From: Janthinobacterium sp. PAMC25594
GTDB taxonomy: Bacteria; Pseudomonadota; Gammaproteobacteria; Burkholderiales; Burkholderiaceae_D
Direction: 5' to 3'
Length of the DNA: 64,000 bases
Assembly (NCBI RefSeq): GCF_019443505.1
Contig: NZ_CP080377.1
Span: 806,001 to 870,000 of the forward strand
A program made the translations under genes and the position numbers. Below, piece by piece: positions 45,047 to 54,373 of this stretch. Numbering within the stretch: position 1 is the first letter of the stretch; every line of letters starts with the position of its first letter. Under the pieces are notes generated by a model that did no database searches, had not been told where the DNA came from, and was given only the letters and a program-made list of their open reading frames with translations.

Positions 45047-46756
45047 ATGCGGGAGTACAGATACTGGAAGGCCATGGCCTGGGAGCGCTGCGATACGCGC
45101 ACCCTGCTGTCGCTCTTCATGGCGGTCCTGCTGGCGGGGCTGTGGAGCATCACCATGCTGCAATTGCAGCGCGCGCACGACGCCGCCATCACCGATGCCG
45201 GGCGCGATGCGCGCAGCATAGCGCGCGTCTTCGACGAACACGCGATCCGCACGATCGAGGCGGCGGACCAGGCGGTCACCTACCTGCGCGGCCGCTACCA
45301 GGCGCTGGGCCAGCACCTCGACATCGTGGCGGACCTGCAGCAAGGCCTCAATCCCGGCCCCCTGTACAACCTGTTTACCATCGTCGACGAACGGGGCGAC
45401 ACGGTCCTGTCGAGCCGCCCCTTTCAGCCGACCAACCTGGCCGACCGCGAACACATCCGGGTACACATGCGGCGCGACAGCGGCGAACTGTATATCAGCA
45501 AGCCGGTGCTGGGGCGCGTGTCGAAAAAATGGTCGATCCAGATGACGCGCCGCATCAACCATGCCGATGGCCGCTTCAAGGGCGTGGTGGTGGTCTCGAT
45601 GGATCCGTATTACTTTACCCGCCTGTACGACGAAGTCGACCTGGGCGACAACAGCTCCACCGAACTGGTCGGCAACGACGGCGTGGTGCGCGCGCGGCGG
45701 GTAGGCGCCGTCAATACCATCGGCCAGGATATCGGCGGCAGCAAAGTATTTTCCTTGATGAAAGGTAAAACGCGGGGCAGCTTCACCGAACGCAGTCCCG
45801 TCGATGGCTCCCTGCGCTTTTATGCATTCGAAAAACTGGCCGGCTACCCGCTCTACATGCTGGTCGGACTGGAGCGCGACGCGGTATTGGCCGACTACGT
45901 CTCGCGCCGCAACCAGGCCTTGCTGATGGCGGCCATCACGAGCGTGCTGATCGTGCTGTCCTGGGCGGCGCTGGTGCTGCTGATCAGCCGCCTGGTCGAC
46001 AGCCGCGCCAGGGCCATCGCCGCCAGCGAGGCCAAGTCGCGCTTCCTGTCGAACATGTCGCATGAATTGCGCACGCCCCTCAATGGCATCCTGGGTTTCT
46101 CCGAACTGCTGCTGGAGCAGCTACGCGAGCCGGAACAGGCCGCCTACGCGCAAACGATACACGACAGCGGCCGCCAGTTGCTGGCCATGGTCGAGGCGGC
46201 GATGGAACTGAGCGCGCTTGAAAACGACCAGGTGCGGCTGGCGTCCGCCGCCGTGCCGCTGGACCAGCTGCTGGCGCTGGCGCTGGCGCCGCACCGGCAG
46301 CGCGCGGCGCACAAGGGCCTGCTGCTGGCCTCGCACATCGCGCCCGCAACGCCGCCCAGCATCGATTGCGACCGCGCGCGTCTGGTGCGCGTGCTCGACA
46401 TCCTGCTCGACAATGCCATCCGCTACACCTCCGCGGGGCGGGTCGATGTCCACGTCATGCAGAGTGGCGCGGACCTGCAGATCGAGGTGCGCGATACGGG
46501 CATCGGCATCGCGCAAGCACAGCAAGCCGACATCTTCGACAAATTCTCGCAGGCGGACGATTCGCCGAGCCGCGCCCATGGTGGCGCCGGCATGGGCCTG
46601 GCCATCGCGCGCCAGCTCGTCACCTTGATGGGCGGCAGTATCGGCGTGGCATCCGCGCCGGGCCACGGCGCCGCCTTCCGCCTGCGGCTGCCGCTGGGCG
46701 GCATGGCCCGCGCGATGGCGGCGGACGGCGAATTGACCACACTTTCGCATGCATAG
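45047..46756 (+). CDS. Sensor histidine kinase with periplasmic Cache-type sensor
   Basis: Kinase of 569 residues without a receiver. Two membrane helices (about 20-40 and 290-315) flank a Cache-like sensor (REHIRVHMRRDSGELYISKP, FKGVVVVSMDPYYF). The kinase core has His339 in NMSHELRTPLNGIL, an N box (LDNAIRYTSAG), G1 (DTGIGIAQA) and G2 (GAGMGLAIAR). Lacking its own receiver, it may feed the neighbouring excisionase-receiver regulator or the hybrid kinases. GGAGG precedes the ATG at 45047. An AT-rich promoter-like stretch (44920-44985) lies upstream. Confidence 0.9.
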   Translation: MREYRYWKAMAWERCDTRTLLSLFMAVLLAGLWSITMLQLQRAHDAAITDAGRDARSIARVFDEHAIRTIEAADQAVTYLRGRYQALGQHLDIVADLQQGLNPGPLYNLFTIVDERGDTVLSSRPFQPTNLADREHIRVHMRRDSGELYISKPVLGRVSKKWSIQMTRRINHADGRFKGVVVVSMDPYYFTRLYDEVDLGDNSSTELVGNDGVVRARRVGAVNTIGQDIGGSKVFSLMKGKTRGSFTERSPVDGSLRFYAFEKLAGYPLYMLVGLERDAVLADYVSRRNQALLMAAITSVLIVLSWAALVLLISRLVDSRARAIAASEAKSRFLSNMSHELRTPLNGILGFSELLLEQLREPEQAAYAQTIHDSGRQLLAMVEAAMELSALENDQVRLASAAVPLDQLLALALAPHRQRAAHKGLLLASHIAPATPPSIDCDRARLVRVLDILLDNAIRYTSAGRVDVHVMQSGADLQIEVRDTGIGIAQAQQADIFDKFSQADDSPSRAHGGAGMGLAIARQLVTLMGGSIGVASAPGHGAAFRLRLPLGGMARAMAADGELTTLSHA

Positions 46757-46804
46757 TCATACGTAAAAGTTGTCCTGCGTGCGTATCGGGTATAGCATCG
46801 CCCC

Positions 46805-49800
46805 ATGACCTATCACACAGATGCGGCGGCGGTACGCAGACAATGGATCGAATGGCTGTTTTTACTGCTCGGCTTGCTCCTCGTGGCTGCCGCCCTTGCC
46901 TACGCGCATCTGGCCGAAGCCGCGCGGCACGACGCGGCCGAGCGTGAGCGGCTCAGCGTGCTGACGGCACTGCTGGCAAAAAATATCGAAGTCGACCTGG
47001 CAGCGACCAACCTGGTGCTCGACGGCGTGATCCGCGACTATCTTGTTGCCGGTGCCACGGAAGACGCCGGGCAAGCACTGCCCCGGCGCCTGGCCGCAGT
47101 GGTCGACGCCATGCCGGGCGTGCGCGCCATGCTGGTCATCGATGCGAAGGGCAAGCCGATCGCCACCAATATCGCGCAACTGGCCGAGCAGGATTTTTCG
47201 CATCGCGGCTACTTCCAGACGGCGCGCGACGCCCCTGATGCGCGCATGCTGTACATCTCGGCGCCCTTCCATTCCTTCAAGGGCGACCTGGTCATCACGG
47301 CGTCGCGCATGGTGCAGGACAAGCAGGGCCGCTTTGCCGGCGTGGTGGTGGCCACCCTCGATCCCGAATACTTCACGGCCAAGTTCCGCACCGCCATGTA
47401 TGCCCCCGACGTCTGGGCCGTGGTGCTGCATGGCGACGGCCGGCAATTCATGAACTATCCCGCCAGGACTGCCGATGGCGGCAATGTGGACGTGCACGGC
47501 AGCTTCCTGCGGCGCTTTCGCGACAGCGGCTATCAGGCTGGCGTGCTGAGCGGCGTCCAGATAGCCGGCACCAGCGCCGCCGCCCCCCGCATCATGGCCA
47601 TGGCGACCATCGCGCCTCCCGCGCTGCACATGGACCGTGCCATCATCATCGGTCTGAGCCGCGAAGAAGCGGCCATCGCCGCCCCGTTGCGGCGCCAGGC
47701 GCTGGCCTACATCCTGTGCTTTGCCATGCTGGCGCTGGCCGGGGCCAGCCTGCTGTTCTGGCGCCAGCGGCGGCGGCGGCAGCAAACCGCCTGGCATGCG
47801 GAACAGGAAACGGAGCGCCAGGCCATGCAAGCCGTGTCCGACAGCGAAACGCGCTTTCGCACCTTGATCGAAGATGCGCCCGTGGCCATCGCCATCCTGC
47901 GCCACGGCCGCTTCATCTACTCGAATCCCCGCTACCGCAGGCTGCATGGCTACTCGTTCGAAGACGATCTGAACGGCCTGCCCTGGTCCGCCATGATTTC
48001 CGCGCAATCGCAGGCGGCACTGGCCACCAACGAAGCGCTGATCGAGGCGGACTCGCCCAGCGAACAGGTGTTCGAAGCCGTCGGTCTGGACAAGCAGGGC
48101 CTTCCCGTGCCCGTCTTCAAGACCACCACGCGCGTGATGCTCAAGGATGGACCTGCCACCTTGATCTTTGCGCAGGATATTTCCGTGCAAAAGCAGGCGG
48201 AAGAGGCCATGCTGCTGGCGCGCGATGCGGCCGAGGCGGCCAACCGCAGCAAGGCCGAATTCCTCGCCAACATGAGCCATGAAATCCGCTCGCCGCTCAA
48301 CGCCATCCTCGGCATGGCATGGCTGCTGGAACGAGGCAGCCTGGACGAAGAAGGACTCGTGATGACGCGCAAGATCCGCGCCGCCGGCCAGTCCTTGCTG
48401 GGCATCATCAACGACGTGCTCGACGTGTCGAAAATCGAGGCCGGCCACATGAGCATCGAACAGGCGCCGTTCCGCCTGGCCGAGGTGACCGAGAAGATCG
48501 CCGCCAGCATGGGCGTGGCCGCGCATGACAAGCCCATCGCCGTGCGGGTCGGTCCCTTGCCCGATGACGTCGACCTGGTGCTGGGCGACGCGCTGCGGCT
48601 GGAACAGGTGCTGGTCAACCTGACCAGCAATGCCATCAAATTCACGGCGCAGGGCACGGTCGAGCTGTTGAGTACACTGGAAAGCCGCGACGGCGATGCC
48701 GCGCTGCTGCGTTTCAGCGTGCGCGACACGGGCATCGGCATCGCGCCCGAGGCGCAGGAAACGATCTTTTCCGCCTTCGCCCAAGCCGACACGTCCACCA
48801 CGCGCCGCTTCGGCGGCACGGGCCTGGGCCTGACCATCTGCCGCCAGCTGGTCAGACTGATGGGCGGCTCGCTGCGCCTGCAAAGCCGCCTGGGCCAGGG
48901 CAGCGAATTCAGCTTCACGGTGCCGCTGCAACTGCTGCCCGCAGGCACCCTGTCCTCGCCCGACATGCTAGCCTTGCATGCCTTGCTGGCCGATGCCAAC
49001 GCCGACGCGCGCGAGGCAGTTGCCGCCGTGGCGCAAGGCCTGGGCTGGAGCGTGCATGCCGTGTCCGACGGGCGGGCGGCCCTCGACTATGCGCTGGCCT
49101 GCGCCGACGACGCGCGGCCCGGCGTCGTCCTGCTGGCCGCGCGCATGCCGGCGCTGGACGGCGAAGCCACGGCACGCGCGCTGCGCGAATACCTGCCACC
49201 GCAGGACTGCCCCATCATCATCCTGGCAGCCAGCGGCGCGCCAGCCACGCGGCCAGCGCGGCGCCACACCGACCCGGCCGATCCGGCCGACGCCGTCCTC
49301 AACGAACCGGTGACGGCGTCCAGCCTGTACAACGCGACGATGGAAGCGCGCCAGCAGCGCGCCCGGGCCGCCGGCCTGGACGCCAGCCTGGGTGCGCCGG
49401 AAGTACGCGTGCTCGCCGGCGTGCGCGTGCTGGTGGTCGATGACAGCGAAATCAACCGCGACGTGGTCAAGCATATCCTGTGCGACCAGGGAGCAGTGCC
49501 CTCGTTCGCCTGCGATGGCAGGCAGGCACTGGACTGGCTGCTGGCCCACCCGGCCGACGTCGACATCGTGCTGATGGATGTGCAGATGCCCGTCATGGAT
49601 GGCTTGCAGGCGACGCGCGCGTTGCGCCAGCTGCCGCAGTTTCAGGACTTGCCCGTGGTGGCGCTGACGGCCGGGGCGTTCCAGACACAGCGCACGGCGG
49701 CACTGGAAGCGGGCGTGAACCATTTCATCAGCAAACCGTTCGACGTGCCGCAGACCATCGCCCTGATCGCGCGCGCGCATCGGCGCCATGCGCAAGGTCT

Positions 49801-50242
49801 GCCAGCCCTGCCGCCGGTCGTGACCGAAGCGACGCTGCCCGTGCCGCCATGCGGCGCGGCAGCCGTGATCGACCTGGCGCAAGGCATGGCGCAGTGGCTC
49901 GATGAGGCGCCCTACCGCCAGCACCTGTCGCGTTTTGGCAGCAACTATCGCAATACGGTGGGCGCCATGCGCGCGCTGCTGGCAGCCGATGCGCGCGACG
50001 ATGCCGCCGCGCTGGCGCACAAGCTGGCGGGCGAGGCTGGCAGCCTGGCCCTGCCCGCCACCCTGCAAGCCGCGCAGCAAGCAGAACAGTTACTGCATGC
50101 CGGCGACGATGCGTCGGCCGCGCTCGACACGCTGGAACAGGCGCTGGCGCACGCCATCGATGCCGCCGCCGCATTCACGGCACGGACACCCGGCCAGACG
50201 GCCATGCCAGAAACTCAACATGGCCGCGCATGCCAATGCTAA
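46805..50242 (+). CDS. Multidomain hybrid kinase: Cache-PAS-HisKA-ATPase-REC-REC-Hpt
   Basis: BarA-like hybrid kinase of 1145 residues. Helix 15-35, Cache-like periplasmic domain (40-285; HRGYFQTARDAPD), helix about 297-320, PAS (340-470), HisKA with His492 in NMSHEIRSPLNAIL, ATPase with LTSNAIKFTAQG, DTGIGIAPEA and GTGLGLTICR. The first receiver (about 720-835) has lost its acceptor: LLAARMPALDG has Ala where Asp should be. The second receiver is intact, with Asp925 in LMDVQMPVMDG and Lys in ISKPFD. The C-terminal Hpt has His1072 in LAHKLAGEAG. A complete His-Asp-His relay is therefore internal, needing only a final response regulator. Confidence 0.92.
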   Translation: MTYHTDAAAVRRQWIEWLFLLLGLLLVAAALAYAHLAEAARHDAAERERLSVLTALLAKNIEVDLAATNLVLDGVIRDYLVAGATEDAGQALPRRLAAVVDAMPGVRAMLVIDAKGKPIATNIAQLAEQDFSHRGYFQTARDAPDARMLYISAPFHSFKGDLVITASRMVQDKQGRFAGVVVATLDPEYFTAKFRTAMYAPDVWAVVLHGDGRQFMNYPARTADGGNVDVHGSFLRRFRDSGYQAGVLSGVQIAGTSAAAPRIMAMATIAPPALHMDRAIIIGLSREEAAIAAPLRRQALAYILCFAMLALAGASLLFWRQRRRRQQTAWHAEQETERQAMQAVSDSETRFRTLIEDAPVAIAILRHGRFIYSNPRYRRLHGYSFEDDLNGLPWSAMISAQSQAALATNEALIEADSPSEQVFEAVGLDKQGLPVPVFKTTTRVMLKDGPATLIFAQDISVQKQAEEAMLLARDAAEAANRSKAEFLANMSHEIRSPLNAILGMAWLLERGSLDEEGLVMTRKIRAAGQSLLGIINDVLDVSKIEAGHMSIEQAPFRLAEVTEKIAASMGVAAHDKPIAVRVGPLPDDVDLVLGDALRLEQVLVNLTSNAIKFTAQGTVELLSTLESRDGDAALLRFSVRDTGIGIAPEAQETIFSAFAQADTSTTRRFGGTGLGLTICRQLVRLMGGSLRLQSRLGQGSEFSFTVPLQLLPAGTLSSPDMLALHALLADANADAREAVAAVAQGLGWSVHAVSDGRAALDYALACADDARPGVVLLAARMPALDGEATARALREYLPPQDCPIIILAASGAPATRPARRHTDPADPADAVLNEPVTASSLYNATMEARQQRARAAGLDASLGAPEVRVLAGVRVLVVDDSEINRDVVKHILCDQGAVPSFACDGRQALDWLLAHPADVDIVLMDVQMPVMDGLQATRALRQLPQFQDLPVVALTAGAFQTQRTAALEAGVNHFISKPFDVPQTIALIARAHRRHAQGLPALPPVVTEATLPVPPCGAAAVIDLAQGMAQWLDEAPYRQHLSRFGSNYRNTVGAMRALLAADARDDAAALAHKLAGEAGSLALPATLQAAQQAEQLLHAGDDASAALDTLEQALAHAIDAAAAFTARTPGQTAMPETQHGRACQC

Positions 50243-50272
50243 ACTTAACAACATGAAAACTTGGGGAATACT

Positions 50273-50398
50273 ATGATCTGGTGCAGGGATTTGCTGCTGA
50301 GAGCCATCATGCTGGGCACGCTGCTCTTCGTCGTGGGCGAATCGCTGTCCTACTGGACGCCGGAGATCAGGAAACTGCTGGCCTGGCGCCCTTTCTGA
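50273..50398 (+). CDS. 41-residue single-pass membrane peptide
   Basis: Very short gene with GGGGA five or six bases before the ATG. The product is a hydrophobic helix (about residues 8-24: LLRAIMLGTLLFVVGE) with a basic C-terminal end (EIRKLLAWRPF). It follows the hybrid kinase gene by 30 bases on the same strand and converges on nnrS. No family is recognised; the size and helix suggest a modulator of a membrane protein. Confidence 0.5.
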   Translation: MIWCRDLLLRAIMLGTLLFVVGESLSYWTPEIRKLLAWRPF

Positions 50399-50402
50399 CA
50401 GC

Positions 50403-51626
50403 TTAGCCTTCGCGCCCATCCACCCTGACGCGCCACAGATAGGGCGCATACACGCACGCATACAGGCCAAAGGCCAGCGACCAGCACGCGCCGGCAGCCA
50501 GCAGCAGCGGCATGGCCAGCGCGGCGGGACCGACGGCGGCCAGCAGGCGCGCCAGCGCGCCCAGCTGGATCAGCCAGTACATCGCCGCTTCCGCCCGGCC
50601 GCCTTTCAACGGCCGCCCCGTGTGGCCCAGGGTGGTGCGCGTCATCATGCCGATGATCAATCCCGCCATCGAGCCCACCGTCAGCGCGTGAAAGGCGGCG
50701 CTGGCCGGCAGCAGCCCCAGGCTGGCGGCCGCCAGCAGCGCAAAACCGACGCCTATCCACGCATATGACAGGTGCAAAATCCACAGCAAGGGCACGCGCA
50801 AGGTGCGCTGCGGCTGCCAGGCCAGCAGATTGGCCAGCGACACGCCGGCAGCGCAGAAAGCCAGCGGCGCCGTCAGCCAGGCTGGCGCGCCTGCCAGCCA
50901 CGCGATGGCGGCCGCCGCCATGCAGGCCACGGCGACCAGCGCCCGCTGCGGACTGGCCACCGGCGTACGATTGGGATTGATATCGGGCGCGCCATTGCGC
51001 GTAAACATGGGAATGACGCGCGCGCCGATCACCGATTCGATCAGCACGATGATGAAGATGGCCGCCTGCACGGGCACGAACAGCGACAGCGGCAGCCATC
51101 CCAGCACGGCCGCGTGGAACAGGCCATTGGTCAGCGCCAGCAAGGCCAGCAGAGCGACCAGGAACAGATTGCGCGTATTGCCGGAACGGCGCAGCACCTG
51201 GTACAGGGGCCAGGCGGCCAGCGGCAGGAACAGCCACTCGACCAGCGCCGCCACCAGCCCGGGGCCGCACAGCATGGCGATGCGCCCCGCCAGCCACAGC
51301 GCCGCCAGCGCCATCAGCGGGGCACCGTGCGGCGTGGGCAAGCCCGTCCAGTTGCGCCCCGCCGTATACAAAAACCCCACGACGACGGCCAGCGCGAAGC
51401 CGAACACCATTTCATGCATGTGCCAGCCCAGGCCCACCTGCAAGGGGCCCGTCAGCAAGCCGCTATAGCTGGCCAGCCACAAGGGAATACTGATGACCGC
51501 AAACACGGCCGCCAGCAGGTAGAACGGGCGGAAACCCAGCTGCCAGACGGCGTGGCGGGCATGCCAGGGCGCGGCGCCTGCTGTCGTGGAAGGTGGAGAA
51601 GGTTCGCTGATCGGGGTAATGGCCAT
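50403..51626 (-). CDS. nnrS: NnrS family membrane protein (nitric oxide response)
   Basis: Haem- and copper-containing membrane protein of the NnrS family, 407 residues with about twelve helices. Typical segments are LGFRPFYLLAAVFAVISIP at the start, HMHEMVFGFALAVVVGFLYT, and GSMAGLIIGMMTRTTLGHTGR. NnrS protects cells from nitrosative stress during nitrate respiration. It follows narL at the end of the nar block, and an NsrR-like box lies 17 bases before the start codon, so nitric oxide induction is expected. Start chosen at 51626, the first ATG. Confidence 0.9.
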   Translation of the reverse strand: MAITPISEPSPPSTTAGAAPWHARHAVWQLGFRPFYLLAAVFAVISIPLWLASYSGLLTGPLQVGLGWHMHEMVFGFALAVVVGFLYTAGRNWTGLPTPHGAPLMALAALWLAGRIAMLCGPGLVAALVEWLFLPLAAWPLYQVLRRSGNTRNLFLVALLALLALTNGLFHAAVLGWLPLSLFVPVQAAIFIIVLIESVIGARVIPMFTRNGAPDINPNRTPVASPQRALVAVACMAAAAIAWLAGAPAWLTAPLAFCAAGVSLANLLAWQPQRTLRVPLLWILHLSYAWIGVGFALLAAASLGLLPASAAFHALTVGSMAGLIIGMMTRTTLGHTGRPLKGGRAEAAMYWLIQLGALARLLAAVGPAALAMPLLLAAGACWSLAFGLYACVYAPYLWRVRVDGREG

Positions 51627-51642
51627 GATGGGCTCGCTTTTA

Positions 51643-51666
51643 AAGATATATTCAATATACTACTTT
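51643..51666 (-). promoter_or_regulatory. NsrR-like binding site before nnrS
   Basis: AAGATATATTCAATATACTACTTT closely follows the NsrR pattern AAGAT-N-YATTT...AAATRCATCTT, with a perfect inner palindrome TATATT-C-AATATA. It lies between the promoter and the nnrS start, where a repressor would block transcription. The assignment uses the consensus from memory. Confidence 0.55.
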
Positions 51667-51719
51667 AAAAGCGCCAGAACGGCCATCGGCAAAAAGGACT
51701 AGAGAGAGGTAATAGGCAT

Positions 51720-51746
51720 GGGGTCTGACCCGGCGGGTCAGACCCC
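51720..51746. repeat. 27-base perfect hairpin between narL and nnrS (REP-like)
   Basis: GGGGTCTGACCC pairs with GGGTCAGACCCC around a GGC loop, a perfect 12-base stem. It begins 9 bases after the narL stop codon. There is no T tract. Similar sequences are scattered in related genomes as I recall them, so it may be a repetitive element that also ends narXL transcripts. Confidence 0.6.
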
Positions 51747-51754
51747 AACTCGGG

Positions 51755-52417
51755 CTATTTGCCCTGGCGGTGCTCGACCGCATACACGGCCGCCTGCACG
51801 CGGCTGGTGAGGTTGAGTTTTTTCAGCACGTTCTGCACGTGGATCTTGACCGTGCTTTCGGCCAGGTCGAGGGTGCGGGCGATGCCCTTGTTGCTCTCGC
51901 CGCGCGACAGGCAGTCGATGATTTCCTTTTCGCGCGGCGTGAGTTTGTCGAGTTCCGACACGGGCTCCTCGCGTCGCGTGCCCGCCTGCAGCTGCGCCAC
52001 CAGCTTGCCCGTCATCGCTTCGGCGATGACGACTTCGCCGGCCGCCGCGCGGCGGATGGCGCGCACCAGATAGTCGGCGTCGATATTCTTGATCAGGTAA
52101 CCGCAGGCGCCCGCGCGCAGGGCCGTGGCCAGGTCTTCGGCATCCTCGGAGACGGTGAGCATGACGATGGCCGTGTCGGGACAGTCGTGCTGCATCAGTT
52201 GCAGCGCTTCCACGCCGGACATGCCGGCCATGTTCAGGTCCAGCAGTACCACGTCGGGCTGCAGCTGGATGGCGCGCTTGATGCCTTCCACGCCATCGGC
52301 CGCTTCGCCCACCACGGAAAAATCCGTATGCCGCTGCAGCAGCGAGCGTATGCCGCTGCGGAACAGCGCATGGTCGTCCACCAGCATGACGGTGATCGGT
52401 TTATCGGGAGTCTCCAT
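51755..52417 (-). CDS. narL: Nitrate/nitrite response regulator NarL
   Basis: Two-component regulator of 220 residues. The receiver has the acidic pair in LVDDH (residues 14-15), phospho-acceptor Asp60 in VVLLDLNMAGMSG and Lys in YLIKNID. The C-terminal LuxR-type HTH is LTPREKEIIDCLSRGESNKG followed by AESTVKIHVQNVLKKL, the NarL hallmark. The start at 52417 begins METPDKPI; longer frames upstream overlap narX. It lies 25 bases after narX, its kinase, on the same strand. It should activate narGHJI under nitrate. Confidence 0.94.
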   Translation of the reverse strand: METPDKPITVMLVDDHALFRSGIRSLLQRHTDFSVVGEAADGVEGIKRAIQLQPDVVLLDLNMAGMSGVEALQLMQHDCPDTAIVMLTVSEDAEDLATALRAGACGYLIKNIDADYLVRAIRRAAAGEVVIAEAMTGKLVAQLQAGTRREEPVSELDKLTPREKEIIDCLSRGESNKGIARTLDLAESTVKIHVQNVLKKLNLTSRVQAAVYAVEHRQGK

Positions 52418-52442
52418 TTTTTTTGTACTTTCAGATAGTGGC

Positions 52443-54344
52443 TTAGGCGGCGCGGCGCTGCTCGCGCGACAGGTGCAGTTCGACGGTCGTGCCGCCACCG
52501 GGACAGGCGTGCACGTCGAACGTGGCGTCGATGCGCTGCGCGCGCTCGCGCATGATATGGATACCGACATGACTGTCGCCCTTTTCCAGCACGGCGCAAG
52601 CATCGAAGCCGACACCATTATCGCTGATCGTCAGCGTAAAGTCCTGGTGATCGGCGAGGCGCACCTCGACATGGCTGGCCTGGGCGTGCTTGCGGATGTT
52701 CGACAGCGCTTCCTGCACGATGAAGAGTAACTGCAATTGCTGTTCCCGGGGGAATGGCGCGCCGTCGACATCGGCCAGCAGATCGGCCTCGATGCCCGTC
52801 TGGCGGCGGAATTTGTCGATTGCCGCACGCAGGGAGCCGATCAGGTCGTCCTCCATCAGGCGGCTGCGGAAGTTGGCCAGCAGTTCGCGCACGTCCTCGT
52901 AACTTTCCTTCACGCCCGCATGCAGGGCCGGCACGATGCCCGCCACCTCGTCGAAACGGGCATTGCGCACGGAGTCGTCGAGCATCTGCACTTGCAGGTT
53001 GAGGAAATTGAGGCTTTGCGCGATGCTGTCGTGCAGGCCCTGCGCCACCAGGTTGCGCTCCTCGGAAATGGCCATCTCGCGCTCGCGCGCGGCCAGGCGC
53101 AGGTTTTCCAGCGCGATGCCCAGCAGCTGGCCCAGGGTTTCCAGCAGCGCCAGCTCGCGCGCGGAAAATACGCGCGCATGGCGGAAGTGCAGGTTGAAGA
53201 AGCCCAGGTGCTGTTCGTGCGCATGGATGTGGAAGACGGAGACGGTGGCAAAGCCCTCGCGGTGGCAGCGCAGCTCGTGCGCCTTGTCGATGCGGCGCAT
53301 GTCGTGCACCTTCGCCACCTTCATCTCGACGGCCGTGCCGCACAGGCAGTCGCCCACCTTCAGGCAATGCTCGGACGCCACCAGTTCTTCCGACAGGCCC
53401 GTATGCACCACCATGTGCAGGTTGCCCCGCTCGGCGTCGAGCACGCGCACGGTGGAGCCGTCGGCCTCGAAATAGTCGACGATGCGCTGCATGAAGCCGC
53501 CGCAGATGTCTTCCAGGGGCTGCGGGCGCTGCAAAAAGGCCGCGCTTTCGTACAGCAGCGCCAGTTCGCGGTTGCGGTATTCGAGGGTGGCCGTCTTGCT
53601 GCGCACGCCCTCTTCCAGGTTGCCGTACAGCGCCTGCAGGCGGTCGGCCATCTGGTTGAAGCCACTGGCCAGCTGGCCGAATTCGTCATTGCTTTCGACG
53701 GCCAGGCGCACGCTGAAATCGCGCTCCTTCATGCGCTGCATGCCCAGCCGCAGTCGCGTCACCGGTTCGATAATCAGCATGAACATCAGGTAAATCATGC
53801 TGACCGTGCCGATGACGGCCATGCCGACGAGGATCAGCTGCGAAGCGCGCAGCCAGAACGTGCGCTGCTCGCTATCGTGCTCGATCAGGCGCACCAACTG
53901 GTCGACCTGGCCGACGAAAGTATCGGCGTCATGCTCGAACTGGCGCGCGCGCGCGGTGGAATCGGCGGCCAGCGCGGCCGGACGCAAGCCGCCGCGCCAG
54001 GCGGCGCCGATGCGCTCGAATTCCGACTTGATGGCAGTGCTGGGGGGCAGGAACAAGGGACGTTGCGGATCGCCGTGGCCGATCTTGGCCAGGGTTTCGT
54101 CGACCAGCAGCACCTGCTGGCGCGCCTGTTCGCCAGCGTCGCTGGCCAGCAGCAGGGTCAGGCGATAGGTCTGCATGCGCAGCCGGCCCGTCTCGTTGAT
54201 GGCGGCGGAACTGCCTTCGAGCTGCCACGACAGGAACAGGGTGCAGCCGATGGCGCTCAGCGCCAGGACCAGCATGAGCAGCAGCGCGCCGACGATCTTG
54301 GTCGACAGCTTCTGCCAGGAGGAAAACATCGCCTTGAATTTCAT
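52443..54344 (-). CDS. narX: Nitrate/nitrite sensor kinase NarX
   Basis: Membrane kinase of 633 residues. Helices at about 15-40 and 165-190 flank the periplasmic nitrate sensor, with the P box INETGRLRMQTYRL as in NarX. A HAMP domain, a GAF-like domain (about 285-425) with cysteines (HCLKVGDCLCG) and a HisKA_3 dimerisation domain follow. His438 in GLHDSIAQSLNFLNLQ is the phosphorylation site. The ATPase ends with DNGVGFDA and HVGIHIMRERA. Cysteines in the central domain match the cysteine cluster of NarX proteins. Cotranscribed with narL. Confidence 0.94.
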   Translation of the reverse strand: MKFKAMFSSWQKLSTKIVGALLLMLVLALSAIGCTLFLSWQLEGSSAAINETGRLRMQTYRLTLLLASDAGEQARQQVLLVDETLAKIGHGDPQRPLFLPPSTAIKSEFERIGAAWRGGLRPAALAADSTARARQFEHDADTFVGQVDQLVRLIEHDSEQRTFWLRASQLILVGMAVIGTVSMIYLMFMLIIEPVTRLRLGMQRMKERDFSVRLAVESNDEFGQLASGFNQMADRLQALYGNLEEGVRSKTATLEYRNRELALLYESAAFLQRPQPLEDICGGFMQRIVDYFEADGSTVRVLDAERGNLHMVVHTGLSEELVASEHCLKVGDCLCGTAVEMKVAKVHDMRRIDKAHELRCHREGFATVSVFHIHAHEQHLGFFNLHFRHARVFSARELALLETLGQLLGIALENLRLAAREREMAISEERNLVAQGLHDSIAQSLNFLNLQVQMLDDSVRNARFDEVAGIVPALHAGVKESYEDVRELLANFRSRLMEDDLIGSLRAAIDKFRRQTGIEADLLADVDGAPFPREQQLQLLFIVQEALSNIRKHAQASHVEVRLADHQDFTLTISDNGVGFDACAVLEKGDSHVGIHIMRERAQRIDATFDVHACPGGGTTVELHLSREQRRAA

Positions 54345-54373
54345 ACCGCCCTTGAGTGTAAATACAAACTGCC

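Noticed and set aside
46862..48931. Open frame of 689 codons antisense to the large hybrid kinase
   Set aside because: The plus strand carries complete kinase motifs; nothing recognisable in the antisense product.
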